The translations under genes and the position numbers were made by a program. The notes under the pieces are model-generated. The model did not search any database. It saw nothing but the letters and a program-made list of their open reading frames with translations, and was not told where the DNA came from. From positions 43,555,257-43,619,256 of the forward strand of contig OY970834.1 in NCBI GenBank assembly GCA_963853835.1: DNA of 64,000 bases, written 5' to 3'. The stretch comes from Calendula officinalis (Eukaryota > Streptophyta > Magnoliopsida > Asterales > Asteraceae). Position 1 is the stretch's first letter, and each line of letters begins with the position of its first letter. Positions 1-12,085 of the stretch are shown here, in pieces.

Positions 1-323
1 TGGATGTACGGCTCACTGCTTGTTATAGCAAAGACGTCATATATAGTATTGTTTTTCTCATTATATTGTATAAATTTAAAAGAAATTATTGTATAAATAT
101 ATTAAAATAAAATATAAGTTATGATATAAGTTGTGATGGAAAATATGTATTTATATCGTCTATAACTATAAGTATTACCTCCCTTCTGCAATATTTGTCT
201 TTCATTTAATTAACTAAAATTTGCTATTACGACTTTAAGCAGCTTAAATATCTTTTTAATCAATATGTAAGATCTAATTTTATTTTATTTTATTCGTGAA
301 GTATAATTTGGAAATAAGTAAAC
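1..323 (-). other. first intron of the partial dioxygenase gene, running off the window
   Basis: On the minus strand the reading frame of the adjacent dioxygenase loses family similarity right after a TGCAG|GTTTAC donor at 324/323, so this AT-rich stretch is read as intron 1. No segment resembling the next exon of the neighbouring paralogue is present before the window edge. Confidence 0.6.
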
Positions 324-844
324 CTGCAAGAAGGAGGAAGTTCATGTGGTTGTGGTGGAATTGGAGCCATGGAGCAGTAGAAACTGTCTCTCCAACTAGT
401 CACCGGCGCAACATACAAGTCAAAGTTGCTATAGTACGCCAGCTTTTGCTTCCCGCCGGTGTCCCTTGTGTACCACTGCTTCTTCACCTCATCGTCATCC
501 TCAAAAAACCCTAAAACCCCCTTCTTCATCTCCTCCATCACGCTCACCGGAATTCCATGATTCACCGTCTGAAAGAACCCCCAGTGTTCCAATGCATCCT
601 TCATTTTCTCGATCGCCTCCTTGCGCCGGACCGGATCTTCGTTAATTCCGCCCAGGTCGATTGTTGGGAGAATTAGGTCTGGAGACGGTGGTTCGCCGGA
701 GCTCTGGTTTTCAGGTGAAGGTAGGATGAATATACGAGGAATGGTGGTGATTCCGGCGTCAACAAGTCCTTTGACGCCAGTTTTGGTTTCGTCGAACGCC
801 CTGAGCTCAGCTTTCCGATCATAATTCTGCAGGTCTCCGGTCAT
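324..844 (-). CDS. 2-oxoglutarate/Fe(II)-dependent dioxygenase, ACC-oxidase-homolog type, first exon only (partial)
   Basis: Exon 1 encodes about 173 residues of the N-terminal DIOX_N domain. Family signatures seen are YDRKAELRAFDETKTGVKGL near the start, WGFFQTVNHGIPV around residues 88-100 and the NFDLY...WRDSF block near residue 140. The start at 844 gives the family's usual N-terminus. The catalytic C-terminal jelly-roll half (HxD...H, RxS) would lie left of the window after an intron whose donor is at 323. The family acts in the cytosol on diverse specialised metabolites; the substrate here is unknown. The complete paralogue about 3.3 kb away on the same strand lacks an intron at this position, so the two copies differ in intron content. 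A truncated pseudogene ending here is an alternative, but the clean donor argues against it. Confidence 0.8.
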
Positions 845-1139
845 CTTTTCGGTGGGGAAGGATACTATCTGAAATGTGATTTACGCAGTAGCCACACACA
901 AAGTTATATTACTCACAGGTCACACCCTCTTCCGTGAGAAAAACAAAAAAAATAGTACTATAATTCAAGTGGTAAATTTATAAGTTCGATTTGCTTGCGA
1001 AAGCGTATCGATAAGTCAAAAATAAAATAATTCAATATCTGGTCGAAGTGGACCGTGATTCATAAAAAATACTCAAAAAAAAAAATCATTTCATATAGAC
1101 ACAATTTTTAAGATGATAATTAGTTGTGTATTCATTGAT

Positions 1140-1322
1140 AATAATTTTAATTAAAATATAAGATTGGTATGGAGAGAGAAAAATAATTAATGAAGAGTTA
1201 GTAGTGTGTCCTTATAATAATAATATTTTATTATGTAGAGCCCATCAAATGTATCAAATGAAAAGTTTTTGTGGAATAAAAATTTAGGGTGAAATGAGAA
1301 GTTTTTTTTGGGACGGAAGTAG
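1140..1322. mobile_element. 5'-truncated Stowaway-type MITE
   Basis: The right half matches the complete copies at 3487, 18212 and 53771: a shared 'attatgtagagcccatcaaa' segment and a terminal TTTTGGGACGGAAGTAG before TA. The left inverted repeat is missing. Confidence 0.6.
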
Positions 1323-1356
1323 TATATTGTTTTAATAATAAATTTTCTAATGTATA

Positions 1357-1668
1357 CTTCATGCATTTTAAAATAAGTAGTATACTTTATATCTCATGAT
1401 TTTTGAGGAAAAAAATTATAATAAAAATTAATTAAATTTAATAGATATTTAATGGATAATGGATACCATAAATTTTGATTAAAAAGTAAATTTAATGATG
1501 TTAAAATTAAAATTAAAGGTAAATGTGTCATTTTACTATATTAATGAGATCGTTAGTGGGTGTGGATCTTATTACTTTTTATTAGAAAAAAACAAGTTTT
1601 AAATTGTATCAATTATTTTAAAACATCCTAAAATAAAATATATATTACTAATATTGAAATGGAGGAAA
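1357..1668. mobile_element. degenerate Stowaway-type MITE, second family
   Basis: Starts with a decayed CTTC...AAAATAAG and ends in ATGGAGGAAATA. The interior carries the GGTAAATGTGTCATTTTA and GTGGGTGTGG segments found in the element at 12086. The copy is clearly older than the others. Confidence 0.55.
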
Positions 1669-2161
1669 TATGAAATGTTTTAATATGTCACCTAAATATA
1701 TATGTTTATAAAAATCAAATTTAATTATTAATAAAGTTTAAAATATATTTGTTAGAAAAATCTTTTAATAATATTAGATAAGAGTAATATTCGATGATCA
1801 TTTTAAAATTTTTATTTATTTAAATGTGTTTTGGGTTACATTTAACTTATTTAAGTATCTTTCGGGTTACATTACGATTATCTCCAAAGAGGACCCCACC
1901 GGCCCAAACCGTACGTCAAATTCAAACACGTGTTTTTGGTGAAAGGCCAAATATGTATGAGTCATAATTTTTTTAAATTGTTTGTTGCTTTTTTCTATGT
2001 GTCAAATGGTATAGGAACCTGTTTTATATTCATAGTTATTGTACATTTTGTATCACCGTAGTTGGTGGTTAATATAAACATATTGTAACCATAAATATTA
2101 TTATTACTTGGCTTTAAAATTATTATTAGTGTTTTTTAAAATATATCTATTTAGGGCTTTA

Positions 2162-2295
2162 GGGCATGTTTGGGAAAGTTTATTTAACGGACTTTTAAGT
2201 TTTAGTTTATTAAGCTCGAAAATTACTTTAGTTTTTAAGGTTAATAAACTAATAAGCTTAAAAGCTTCTTAAATAAGTTTCCCCAAACATATCCC
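2162..2295. mobile_element. small Tourist-like foldback MITE
   Basis: Terminal inverted repeat GGGCATGTTTGGG at the left, with its complement CCCCAAACATATCCC at the right, about 135 bp apart. The interior is self-complementary (cttttaagttttagtttatt...). No clear target duplication. Confidence 0.5.
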
Positions 2296-3486
2296 AATAT
2301 TTCTGGGACATGGGATAACAGACAAATAAACAAGCTCAATGGTCATACATTTGTAAAGGTACAAATGGTTAAAAAAAATTAATCAGTTTTAACCCAACCT
2401 TTGAACTCATGATCCATTATTTGGGTATCTAACAATTAAGTTTTTACATAAATTCAATAGTTCTAGGTTTTTATATTAGCCTAACATGAACGTTTTTTCA
2501 TAAATCTAACTTTTGCAACTCGAGAGACATCGTGTTTAGTGTTGAATTTAAAGATATCCACACAGTGTAAGTCATCGACGATGTTAGCGGCATCAGATGA
2601 CATGTTAACATCGTTCAGACGTAAAGCCCATAATGCTAGTTTTTTTTATATAATGTTTCTTTTCGTAAACAATATTAGTAGTAGCATATGCATTTGTATA
2701 ATTTAATATCGTAAGTTATACCATTCTAGCTTAATTTTAATTAAATTATCTTAACATAATTATCAACAATATTAATGTTGTATATACTTACATTATGCGC
2801 ATGATTCGTGGGTCTACTAAGTAGATCATGCCATTACGTCGTTTAATTTGTCTCTCTCCTGGTCTACTTTTTTTTCACCATTGTATTACTACACATATAA
2901 TATAGGAACAAGTGTTGGTACAAATCTCATTGTAAACAAAATTGGTGTAGATTAAAAAACCGTTAAAAAAAGTGTGAGTACAAATATCATTATCTTTATT
3001 TGTCTAATGCATGTGCCATAACAGTTTATATGTAATTTATTTTGTCTTTCTCTTCATTTCCTTATATCCATCTGAGAATGTGTATCAAATGTAAAGTCAG
3101 TCGTACAATATCGGTGGATATCTACCGACCGGGTAGCACCTAATGACTTAAAAACCTCCAAACCTCCTATCATATCATTCATGCCATCACCAAACCCCTT
3201 ATCTGAAACTGTAAGGTATTTTGATTTCATTTCCAACTTGTAACATCCTTTAGAATGTTACTAAAATAATCTAAATACTGTAAAGTCGTAGATAGTTGTA
3301 GAAGTTACGTGAATTTCAAAAGCTATTATATAAATCAATAAATCATCAAACATAATTAAGTTATTCACCTTAGTTTGTTACTTCGCCACTAGTGATGTTT
3401 TTAAAAAGTCAAGTCATTATCAACTTCTTCAATGAATATACAAACTTTTTATATGCTTATTAAATTTTTTAATAACCAAAATATTA

Positions 3487-3747
3487 CTCCCTCTATCCCA
3501 CAAAAAAATTCTCATTTCCCCCTAAATTTATCCCACAAAAAAGTTCCTATTTCTCAAATGGTGATGGACCACGTAATAAAATAATATTAAAACTATGTAC
3601 CCCACCAGTAATTATCTTCTAAAAGCACTTTCTCTCTCCAGAAAACCTTATATTTTAATGAAAATATCACCATGGACCCCACCACTAACTCTCTCCTAAA
3701 TACTTTTGCCCATTAGAAATAGGAATTTTTTTATGGGACGAAGGGAG
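3487..3747. mobile_element. Stowaway MITE (CTCCCTC..TCCCACAAAAA family)
   Basis: A 261-bp element with terminal inverted repeats CTCCCTCTATCCCACAAAAA and TTTTATGGGACGAAGGGAG, flanked on both sides by TA. This is the classic Tc1/mariner-derived Stowaway organisation. Confidence 0.85.
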
Positions 3748-3889
3748 TATGTTTTAATAACATGCATAGAATAAAAATAAGGGTGATTTCCTAATATAAA
3801 CCAAATCAAACCAAGAATTCCAAAAAAAAAATTAAAATCCGTGCGACCGTGCTAGCCCAATAGAACGCCGCCATGTGTTCAGTTAGTAC

Positions 3890-4000
3890 TGCTCAAAATT
3901 TATTACTACTGCTCAAAAGTTAATGTTGTAATGTTGTTAAGTTAGTACTGCTCAAAATTAATTAGTATTGCTCAAAGTTAGCACAAACTTAGTACTGCTA
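3890..4000 (+). repeat. degenerate short array of TTAGTACTGCTCAAAA units
   Basis: Five imperfect copies of a unit like TTAGTACTGCTCAAAA lie within about 110 bp. They are bracketed by GTGCGACCGT (3841) and two GTCGCAYGGTCTA motifs (4012, 4070), which may mark the ends of a small mobile element. Confidence 0.55.
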
Positions 4001-4134
4001 AGTAGTTAATTGTCGCATGGTCTAGTTTAGGAATTTTAAATTCGATCAGTCATAATAGGGAATTAAACCGGTCGCACGGTCTACATTGAGTAATTAATTC
4101 TAAAAATAAAGCTAAGAGTTGCTGTTTATTCAAT

Positions 4135-5286
4135 TTAAAGCTTCAAATGCTGCAAACGAGAAGTACCATCAAGTCCCTTTTTAAAGGAATGCTGAATGTA
4201 GTCATAAACAGTGGTTTCTCTGTACCTCGGTGGATTCTCATCGGAAATCAGCTCCTTGATCGGTCCGTACACCTTCGACGACGGCGATAGGGAGGTGCTG
4301 AAGAAACACGCAACCGACACTCTCGGTCCTTTCTCATTTGCCACCACTCTGTGCTCCACACTCCTCAACTTGTCATTCGATATCATCTGAAACCCTCAAT
4401 TAACAAAATCAGAACCTAATTTTGACTTCCCGTAGTCAAAATCAAATATAAAACATACCTGTAGTAAATCTCCAATGTTGATTACAAGCGCACCAGGAGT
4501 TGGAGGAACATCGATCCATTGATTTTGATGAAGTATTTGAAGCCCTCCGATTTCATCTTGTAGAAGCACAGTAAGGAATCCATCATCTGTGTGTTTAGTT
4601 GCGCCCATGGTTAGATCTGGTTGTGGACAAGCAGGATAACAATGTCCGACGAATGCAAGCCCCTTGTCACAATCCAGATCTCCTAAATGATTTGATTCCA
4701 GCCCTAAGGCCTCTGAGATCAATCGAAATAGTAAACCGCCTAGTTTCATCACCTGATTACAATACTCGATTTGTATTTCTCTGCAAACCTCCGGCAATTC
4801 TTCCGGCTGCGGAGGTGCCGGAGCCATGAATACATAGAAACTGTCTCTCCAGTTTGCGGCGGGAGAAGTATGCAGATCGAAATTGCTATTATATATCACT
4901 GCACTCGAATTATCTCTCGTGTAAAACCGTTTCTTCACCTCGTCATCTTGTTCGTAAAATCTACGTATTCCATTAAGCATCTCGTTCATCACACTCACTG
5001 GAATTCCATGATTAACAACTTGAAAAAACCCTAGGTTCTCCGAGGCCACACGGATTTTTTCCACAGTTGAAGATCTATCGGTCGAACTGAGATCTACGAC
5101 TGGAAACTGGAAAGCCGTGGAGGTTTTGGGGATGGTTTCCGGTGGATGGATGAAGATGCGAGGAATTTGTTGTACTCCGGCATCGACTAGGCCTTTGACG
5201 CCGGATTTTGTTTCATCGAAAGCTTTCAGTTCAGTGGCTCGATCGTATGGTGAGGCTATTGAAGAGGTGGCCAAAGTGGTATCCAT
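4135..5286 (-). CDS. 2-oxoglutarate/Fe(II)-dependent dioxygenase, ACC-oxidase-homolog (E8-like) type, complete
   Basis: Two exons, 5286-4459 and 4386-4135, joined at CTACAG|GTATGT and TTTCAG|ATGATA, give 359 residues, the normal length. DIOX_N covers residues 60-165. The 2OG-Fe(II) domain shows the iron ligands H232 and D234 (KHTDDGF) and H288 (SVEHRVV), and the 2-oxoglutarate pair R298/S300 (RVSVACFF). I chose the Met at 5286 because the following YDRATELKAFDETKSGVKGL block begins where it does in relatives; an upstream in-frame Met at 5310 would add eight residues. The enzyme is a cytosolic oxidase of specialised metabolism with unknown substrate; true ACC oxidase activity is not implied. 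Same strand as the partial copy at 324-844, a tandem pair. The region from 40 bp upstream carries a 137-bp direct duplication. Confidence 0.9.
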
Positions 5287-5326
5287 TTTTGTGATGATGA
5301 TCGAATGCAAATGTTTATTTCAACAT

Positions 5327-5600
5327 ATGGAACTTTGACTTTGGTCAATTAAAAAATCAAACCATGGCCTCAATTTTTAGTCAATAAAAAATCCAAAAAA
5401 TTAAAAAACCATGGCCTCAATTTTTAAGACTAAACTATATCAATCGTCTCTAGCATTTAACAAATGGAACTTTGACTTTGGTGAATTAAAAAATCAAACC
5501 ATGGCCTCAAATTTTAGTCAACAAAAATCCAAAAAACAAAAGATAATTTTTTTTAAAGAGTATACTATATCAATCGTCTTTAGCATTACATATGAGGTGA
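5327..5600. repeat. tandem duplication (2 x about 137 bp) in the dioxygenase promoter
   Basis: Unit 1 begins TGGAACTTTGACTTTGGTCA at 5328 and unit 2 begins TGGAACTTTGACTTTGGTGA at 5465. Both contain AATCAAACCATGGCCTCAA and end with CTATATCAATCGTCTYTAGC. CCATGGCCTCAA occurs three times in all. The repeat lies directly upstream of the minus-strand dioxygenase start. Confidence 0.85.
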
Positions 5601-5610
5601 ATTAACAAAA

Positions 5611-8493
5611 AAAATTATTGTTAATTGGTGTAAAGTATTATGAGTGCTAACACCTTTCAGAAATAAAGATTATCATTTCGAATTATCAAACTAAAGATAA
5701 TTTGTGAAATTAGACATCTTCTCCTATATATGAGCCTACATTTGATTTATGTTTGCCAACTCATCAGTTTGGAGCTCTTTCATTGGTCCATATTGCCACG
5801 TGTAATTACACCATTGGTCAACGAAATACATTCCTAAAATATTCAAATTAGTTTCAGGCAATAAATTCGGAATTTTATTTTTATTCAAATTAAAGAGGAT
5901 GTAGTATCTCCAATAAATACATACCTAAAATATTCAAATTACAAATCGTTGCCACTTTATTCGGAATTTAAAGTTACCAGTCATATCCCCCATTAAATAT
6001 TCAATACTTTAATTTAAATTGATTATAGTTAAAAGGATATTATTCGGGGGGCGTAATTTTTGTGATGGAGAAGGTCTATTATTCCAGCATCAATATTGAG
6101 AGAATTATTCAAACCTAAATGGTAACTAACAAATATCTCTACAAAAATAAGGATATAGATCAAACTTGACCATTTTTAAATTTGGAAATACCAAAATTAC
6201 ATTGGATATATTTGTAGACAATGTATTGTTAATTTCAACGAAATCTCCTAAAAAGTTATACCGTATCTGTGCAGTGACAGCAGGTTAAATCTTGCAGTGC
6301 TTGGCTAATAGGTTTATTTCTAAACTTTTTAAATGAGAAGGTAATTCTGTTTTTACATGCCCTAAATGAAAGGAAACAATTATTTGAAATTTTAAAAAAC
6401 GATTATTTGCTTGCATATCTAAAATCGATTTTGTAAATCATCAATTTAAATCATTATTCAAAGTTTCCAAATTTCAACTATATTCCTGAAAATTATGGAA
6501 TCAGAGCACTTACCTCTGTGAATGCTTCATTATATAAGCCATTTAGGATCTCTGTGAAATTCACATAACCTTCGTTACACATGAAGGTCCAGCCAAATCG
6601 ATTATACTCCAGCTTCTTCAATGTGGAAAATTTAAAAGGTATGCATTCTTATTAGTAATCTATAACAATGTTTTTAATCAATGATCTTTAAAATTAGAAT
6701 TAAGATGTAGTCCCGTACTTTTTCACAATATAAACAATATTCATGGAGGAAAGAACTATCATTAATTCTGCTTTAATTTGTATTTAAAAGTACTTTGTTC
6801 CGATTTTGAATCAATAAAATGCAGTATATATACTGGGATTTAAATGCAGTATATATACTGACATAGTTATTGAGGGAAGAAATACCGGATATTTAAAATG
6901 ATTAATAATCTGTTATTAACTCTTACTTTCAGCAACTCATTATCAAGGTTGATTCGTTACACAGCCAGGTCCTTCCGAATTTGCAGCCCTCCAACTTCTT
7001 CAATCTGCAAAATTTCAAAGGTATGCTATTCATATTGTTAAATTTCCTGTGTGTATCATTCCAGTTTTAATTATTTATACAACTCACTGCAATTTGTACC
7101 CTTGTGTGTTTATTTGTCCTATTTTTAAGATTTTTATGAGGCTCATTAAAGACCACAAAAAAGAAGCTGTAAAACTGAAAAAATAAATAATCATTTAACA
7201 AAATAGTAAGAAATGATTGTTGACAAATTAGGGATTTAGGGCTTTGATGTTTCGACAAATTCCATCAAATTCCAGGCTCGCATGTATTAAAATGGTAGAT
7301 TTCAGGCCTGAAAAGCCGTGATTAACATAAAAATTAAACCCAAATTACCGTAAAAATATGAATTGCTGCGTTTCACAGATATTCAATTGACAAATCACAA
7401 TGCTACAGATGACCTTTGATCAAATTGACAACTTTATTTGCAACCTTGATTCACACATCTTGATCTGATTGATAGGAAGATCAATAAAATACTGTATCGA
7501 AAGCCCTAGAATGCTCGAATTTGCTCCCGTCAAAATGATAAAGTAGGAAATGAGAAAACGTTTGTTTCTTGAGAGGATGGACTGTGGAGATTATCAGTAA
7601 CATGGCCAATATTTGAAATGAACTTTCAGTCCATATAAACGGATCAGTATATTGTAGAGTTGATATTGATATTACTTTTTAGCCCATTCTCCATGGCTCC
7701 ACAGCCACCCGATATTGGTCCAATTTAACTACAAAATTTATATTTCTTTATTATGATAAAATAACTGGTGTACAATGTAACTTGATATTTTTCTATACAG
7801 GGTTTTCATGTATAGAAAATAACGCTTATTATCATTTCATTATCGTATTACATTTAACTTGGTCAATTAATCTTTTTATTGTTATTTTTCTACAGATATT
7901 ATACATAAAGATTATATAGACAAGTCTAATTCAACAATAAATTTCGGATTATAAAAATATTATATTTTTAAATTTGTTGTGACAAAGATGACAATTACAC
8001 TAATTCTACAACATATGTCGTTAACAAAGAAGTCTTATTTCATCTATAAATTTTCTGTAACATTTATTTATGTATCAAAATTTGTACAAACTTATCATTA
8101 CAACTATAGATTCTTATGTCATTTAAAAAGTATTAATACTTGTTATATTTTTTAATATATCTTTTGAAGCATGCCCGCCCAATCGGGCGGGCTATGAACC
8201 TAGTATATATATACCAGATGTATAATTTGTGTAATTTTAAAGAAAGCTTACTATATGTATAGTCAATCAATCTCACAAGGAATAAAGATAATATCATAAT
8301 TTAAATTAGTGAGTAATCCTCGAATTAAAATCTCAACTCAAAGAATGTCGCATAGTTCACAAGAAACAACAAGATCTAAAAAAAAAAAACATACAAGAGA
8401 TTGCATTAAACGGCAACGGTTCAGCAAAGCCAAAAAATAAGAAAATGAAAATTGCATCCATCACCTTAATGCAACCTTACAACATGACATTTT
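5611..8493. other. intergenic region, mostly a putative Helitron
   Basis: No gene recognised. Most of it is accounted for by the Helitron candidate 5717-8203. Within that, a short segment is repeated in diverged form at about 6575-6640 and 6960-7030 (both read roughly 'ccagc/ccaac-ttcttcaat...gcatt/gctatt'). The rest, 8204-8493, is plain AT-rich sequence downstream of the HRLI gene. Confidence 0.6.
5717..8203 (+). mobile_element. putative non-autonomous Helitron (3' end clear, 5' end tentative)
   Basis: The 3' end has a perfect GC-rich hairpin, GCCCGCCC-aatc-GGGCGGGC (8173-8192), followed after TATGAAC by CTAG and a host T, the diagnostic Helitron terminus. A candidate 5' end, TCTTCTCCTATATATGAGCC at 5717, follows a host A. 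No Rep/helicase coding sequence is visible between them. Confidence 0.55.
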
Positions 8494-10404
8494 TTAGGTG
8501 GTCTTCGTTTTGGTAGCCTTTTTTGTGGTTGAAGATCGTCTGGGGATTGAATTCTTCATTCCAACGAAGAACAAAAGTGCCCCCAACAATGCCAAACTCT
8601 GCATAACCCAAAGTACAACATTTAATAAAATTTAATTTTATGCATAAAATTGTACATAATTAGGTGCACGTTTTATTGTAGTGACATAAAAATTAGTATT
8701 TCAATAATGATATGGTTTTTTATTTATTAAATGATTTAAAAGGTTTTATACATAAGAAAACACTTTGGGCGACTTTTTCGAACCGTTCAACCCATTTGAC
8801 TAGTTCCATTTTTAACTATTTATTTCATTTTACCACTTTTAAGTGATATTATACCATGCTGATTGTAAAAAATTGGTTGCTAAAAGTAAGAATTCAAATA
8901 AATTATTAAAGTATGTTTTTTTTCTAACCAGTGTAAATTTGATGAAGAGTTGAAGGAATTCCTTCTTCTCAATGTCATAGTTGTAGAAGTCGTATAAGAT
9001 GGGGGTAGCGATCAACTGGTGCAAAATCTACAAAAACGGTTTTATAAGAAAGTGAGTTAGTTAAATATACAATTTTAAAGAAAATATATAATAAAATTAG
9101 ATGGTGGTTGAAAACTTGAAATGCTAACCAGAAGAGTGGCACCAATGGTACTGCCAAAGACGAAAAGGAAGCTTCCAAGAGCTTTCAAAGCTATAGCTCC
9201 AGCAATCAAGAATTTGATCTATATGATAACAATTAATCATCCAATTGATGTAAGTTTAGAGGTAAAATAAAAAGTCAACCAGCTAAGCATGACTTCAAAG
9301 ATGAAATGGATCATACCTCAAAAGCTGGCACTTGGACACCTGTATGTGTTGTGAAATGCTTTGAAAGCACATTGAACTTTGGAGTAAGGGCTTTTGCTGC
9401 AGATCCACCATCAACTCCAAAATCATTAAATCTACATGTACCAAAAGCAAATGATTCATAACAAAACTTTTGATAATTGATGTTCCTTAAGGAACATTTT
9501 ATTTTAAGAATTAAAACCAGCATTATCACTAATTATCACAATCAAAAATCTAAAAGCAATGGATCCTAAAGTAATGATGAATTGGTGTCCCATCTAACAT
9601 ATGTAATAGTTCCATAACTTTATTTAAATTGAAGACAAAAAATATCCCAATATACTGGTGATAATTAACATATCCAACTGGTAATGATGTCCAAACTATA
9701 ATATGATATAGTACCATAAGTTTATCCAGAAGCTTCTCTGTTTGAAAATCTAAAAAAACTCACACGAGATCTAAATATTTTACATTAAATCATAGCACCT
9801 CCGTTTTAATATTTCCAATAAACACCATTTAGCAGGCAAATAGGTCGGTTTTAATTTATTTTGTTTTAACTAGAAAGAAAAAAGTATTGTAAGTTTGAAA
9901 ATAACATTTTGTCCAATGCAATTTACAATCTATCTTTTGCTATTTTTATTGAGGAGCTAGTAATATTTAGCTTCTGAATTTTGTAATTCAGAGTTAAAAA
10001 ACTTATAACGTAGAGTTCATCAACATCAATCAAGTAAACCTAGCCTCACATAATTACAAAATAAACTCAAAACCTTAGACAATTCGGAAACAAAACACCA
10101 AAAGTAGCTACACGATACCACAAATCTCCATAAAAGCTCGTAATTAATAAACAACCACAACTACAGCTGCACAGATCAATACTTATATAAACACATTTAA
10201 TCTCACATACATCCACAGAGGCAAAAATGGATCATAACATTCAGATCCGAAACCACACAAAACGATGATGTATAAATTATAAAGCACTTTGAATTTTGAA
10301 ACGAGATAGATCTGGAATTGAAGAAATTGAGCTTACTCTTGCCAAGCAGAGAGAACGAAGACCGAGACGAAAAGTACACGACCGACGAACGATAAAAACG
10401 CCAT
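8494..10404 (-). CDS. HR-like lesion-inducing (HRLI) family membrane protein, copy 1
   Basis: Five exons: 10404-10337, 9431-9317, 9218-9129, 9027-8929 and 8598-8494 (68, 115, 90, 99 and 105 bp). All junctions are GT/AG and the joined product is 158 residues. It begins MAFLSFVGRVLFVSVFVLSA, the usual HRLI start, followed by WQEFNDFGVDGG, the middle segment GAIALKALGSFLFVFG, PILYDFYNYD and a final SLALLGALLFFVGMKN helix. The tail is Lys/Thr-rich (KKATKTKTT). About four hydrophobic segments predict an integral membrane protein of the DoxX-like fold. The family is named from hypersensitive-response-like lesions; its biochemical role is unsettled. Exons 1-4 have exactly the same lengths as in the second HRLI gene at 22173. 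The two genes are transcribed away from each other, about 12 kb apart. Confidence 0.93.
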
Positions 10405-11615
10405 TGATGCAACTAAAAGCTTTCTCTCTCTAGTTTCTCTCTCTAGACTTGTTCAACGAGCTGAAGACAGAGTGAGAAACTGAGGCGAATTGTCGTGGAG
10501 ACGAGATGGGGGAGCACAAATGAGATACGGAGTACTATTTAAATTTTGGGGAAAACTACCGCTTTAAAGATAACTTACACTTTGGTACCTCGACCTTATA
10601 TGTATTGACCAAGTTGAGGACTTTTAGCATGAAAATATATGTTTTGCTCCCCTATGATATAACTCAAAAGTCAAAATTCATAAGAAAATCAAATTGTAGT
10701 ATTATAATTTTTTGGTTAATGTGATTGCATTCCATATATATCAGGTCAGAAGTTAAAAGTAAGCATGTTTGGTTGGATTGATTGATTTGCTAATATATTT
10801 TTTTCCTTTGTTAATAGATAATGAACTTATTAAATGTGATTGTAAACTATTATTAAAATAATAATATGCTCTTCTAATTTAATAATCAGATATGAGGTAT
10901 TATATGGATTTAAGAACATTCAATGTGGTAACTTAATGGTGTTGTCGTCCTCCATGTCACCCCGGTAACGATGCAATCCCACGCCACGACATTGATAACG
11001 TATGTCTGACAACATGTGACTTCCATGTGGCCGTGTTATTTTCGGATATTGGTGTGTAATGTGAGTCAGGGGTATTTGATAGGTCTTAAAAGGAGTGTTG
11101 TAGGTTGACTGCTTGAGTTTGGGTGAAGAAATATTTTGATATGTGAATGTAATATTTAAAGTATTCGTAGTCATTACAACATTATTACTATCACTTTTTG
11201 TTTGTAAGTTATTGTGGGGTCTAACTATACACTAATAGTGACTTTTTCAATTGCAAAGACAGGGGTAGAAGACGCAATATTCAAATAGTATAAGTTGGTA
11301 CTAAGATGAACAAAAAGTCATGAAGGAGGTATTGTGGACTTATGCCCATAATTGGACTCCCTGATTGAAAAACAATTAAGAGGTATAATCGTACGCGCGA
11401 CCTCACGGCAAGCCATGTTCACCTGCTTTAGCAGCATTCCACGTGGCATCAAAAGAGCATACACGTAGTTGGACCAATAGCAAACGGCCGGACACGCACG
11501 CGCCTATGCACATGGCTTTTAATTTAACGAGTTTTACGTAATATCTTAGGTAATCGAGCGTGTGCTCATAAATTGTGATTAATTACGAAATGGACCCTTG
11601 TATTATCGTTAATCC

Positions 11616-11916
11616 AAGGGGTGAACGTGATCTGAAAATGAACCAAACTGAAACTGAAACTAATAAATTTTCAAAATGAAACTGAATTGATTAAATGTTA
11701 TCAGTTTTGGTTTGGTTCGGATTCGCTTCAGTTCGTTTCAATTCTATTTTCCCCTCAAATGCTCATCTTTATCCGAATACCAAACCGAACCGAAATCGAA
11801 AATGATATGTTTTCAAAACTGAAACTGAACCAATTACATGTTATCGGTTTATGTTCAGTTTGCTTTCAGTTGGTTTTGGTTTGGTTCAGTTTTTTCGGCT
11901 CAAATATTCACCCCTA
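11616..11916. mobile_element. hAT-type MITE with 8-bp target duplication
   Basis: Terminal inverted repeats AAGGGGTGAACG and TATTCACCCCTA are flanked by perfect 8-bp direct repeats GTTAATCC (11608-11615 and 11917-11924). The 301-bp interior is rich in AACCGAACCGAAA/TTTGGTTTGGTTC repeats and has no transposase. Confidence 0.88.
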
Positions 11917-12085
11917 GTTAATCCTACAATTTTTATCATCTGATTTAAGAATTTTGCTAATGATTGTCCTTGGGATAATGGTTAAAAATTATTAGATGTA
12001 AAAGATTGATGCCATAAAAAATCACCCCCTTAATTTCACAAACCACCTAAAATTATACTTTACAATTTGTACCTTAACAATATTA

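Larger units (their letters stand above)
845..3486. other. intergenic region with degenerate MITEs, no gene
   Basis: AT-rich spacer between the two dioxygenase genes. It contains a 5'-eroded Stowaway copy, a degenerate second-family Stowaway copy and a short Tourist-like foldback (listed separately). The 60-codon open frame at 3054-3236 has no recognisable family features. Confidence 0.7.
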
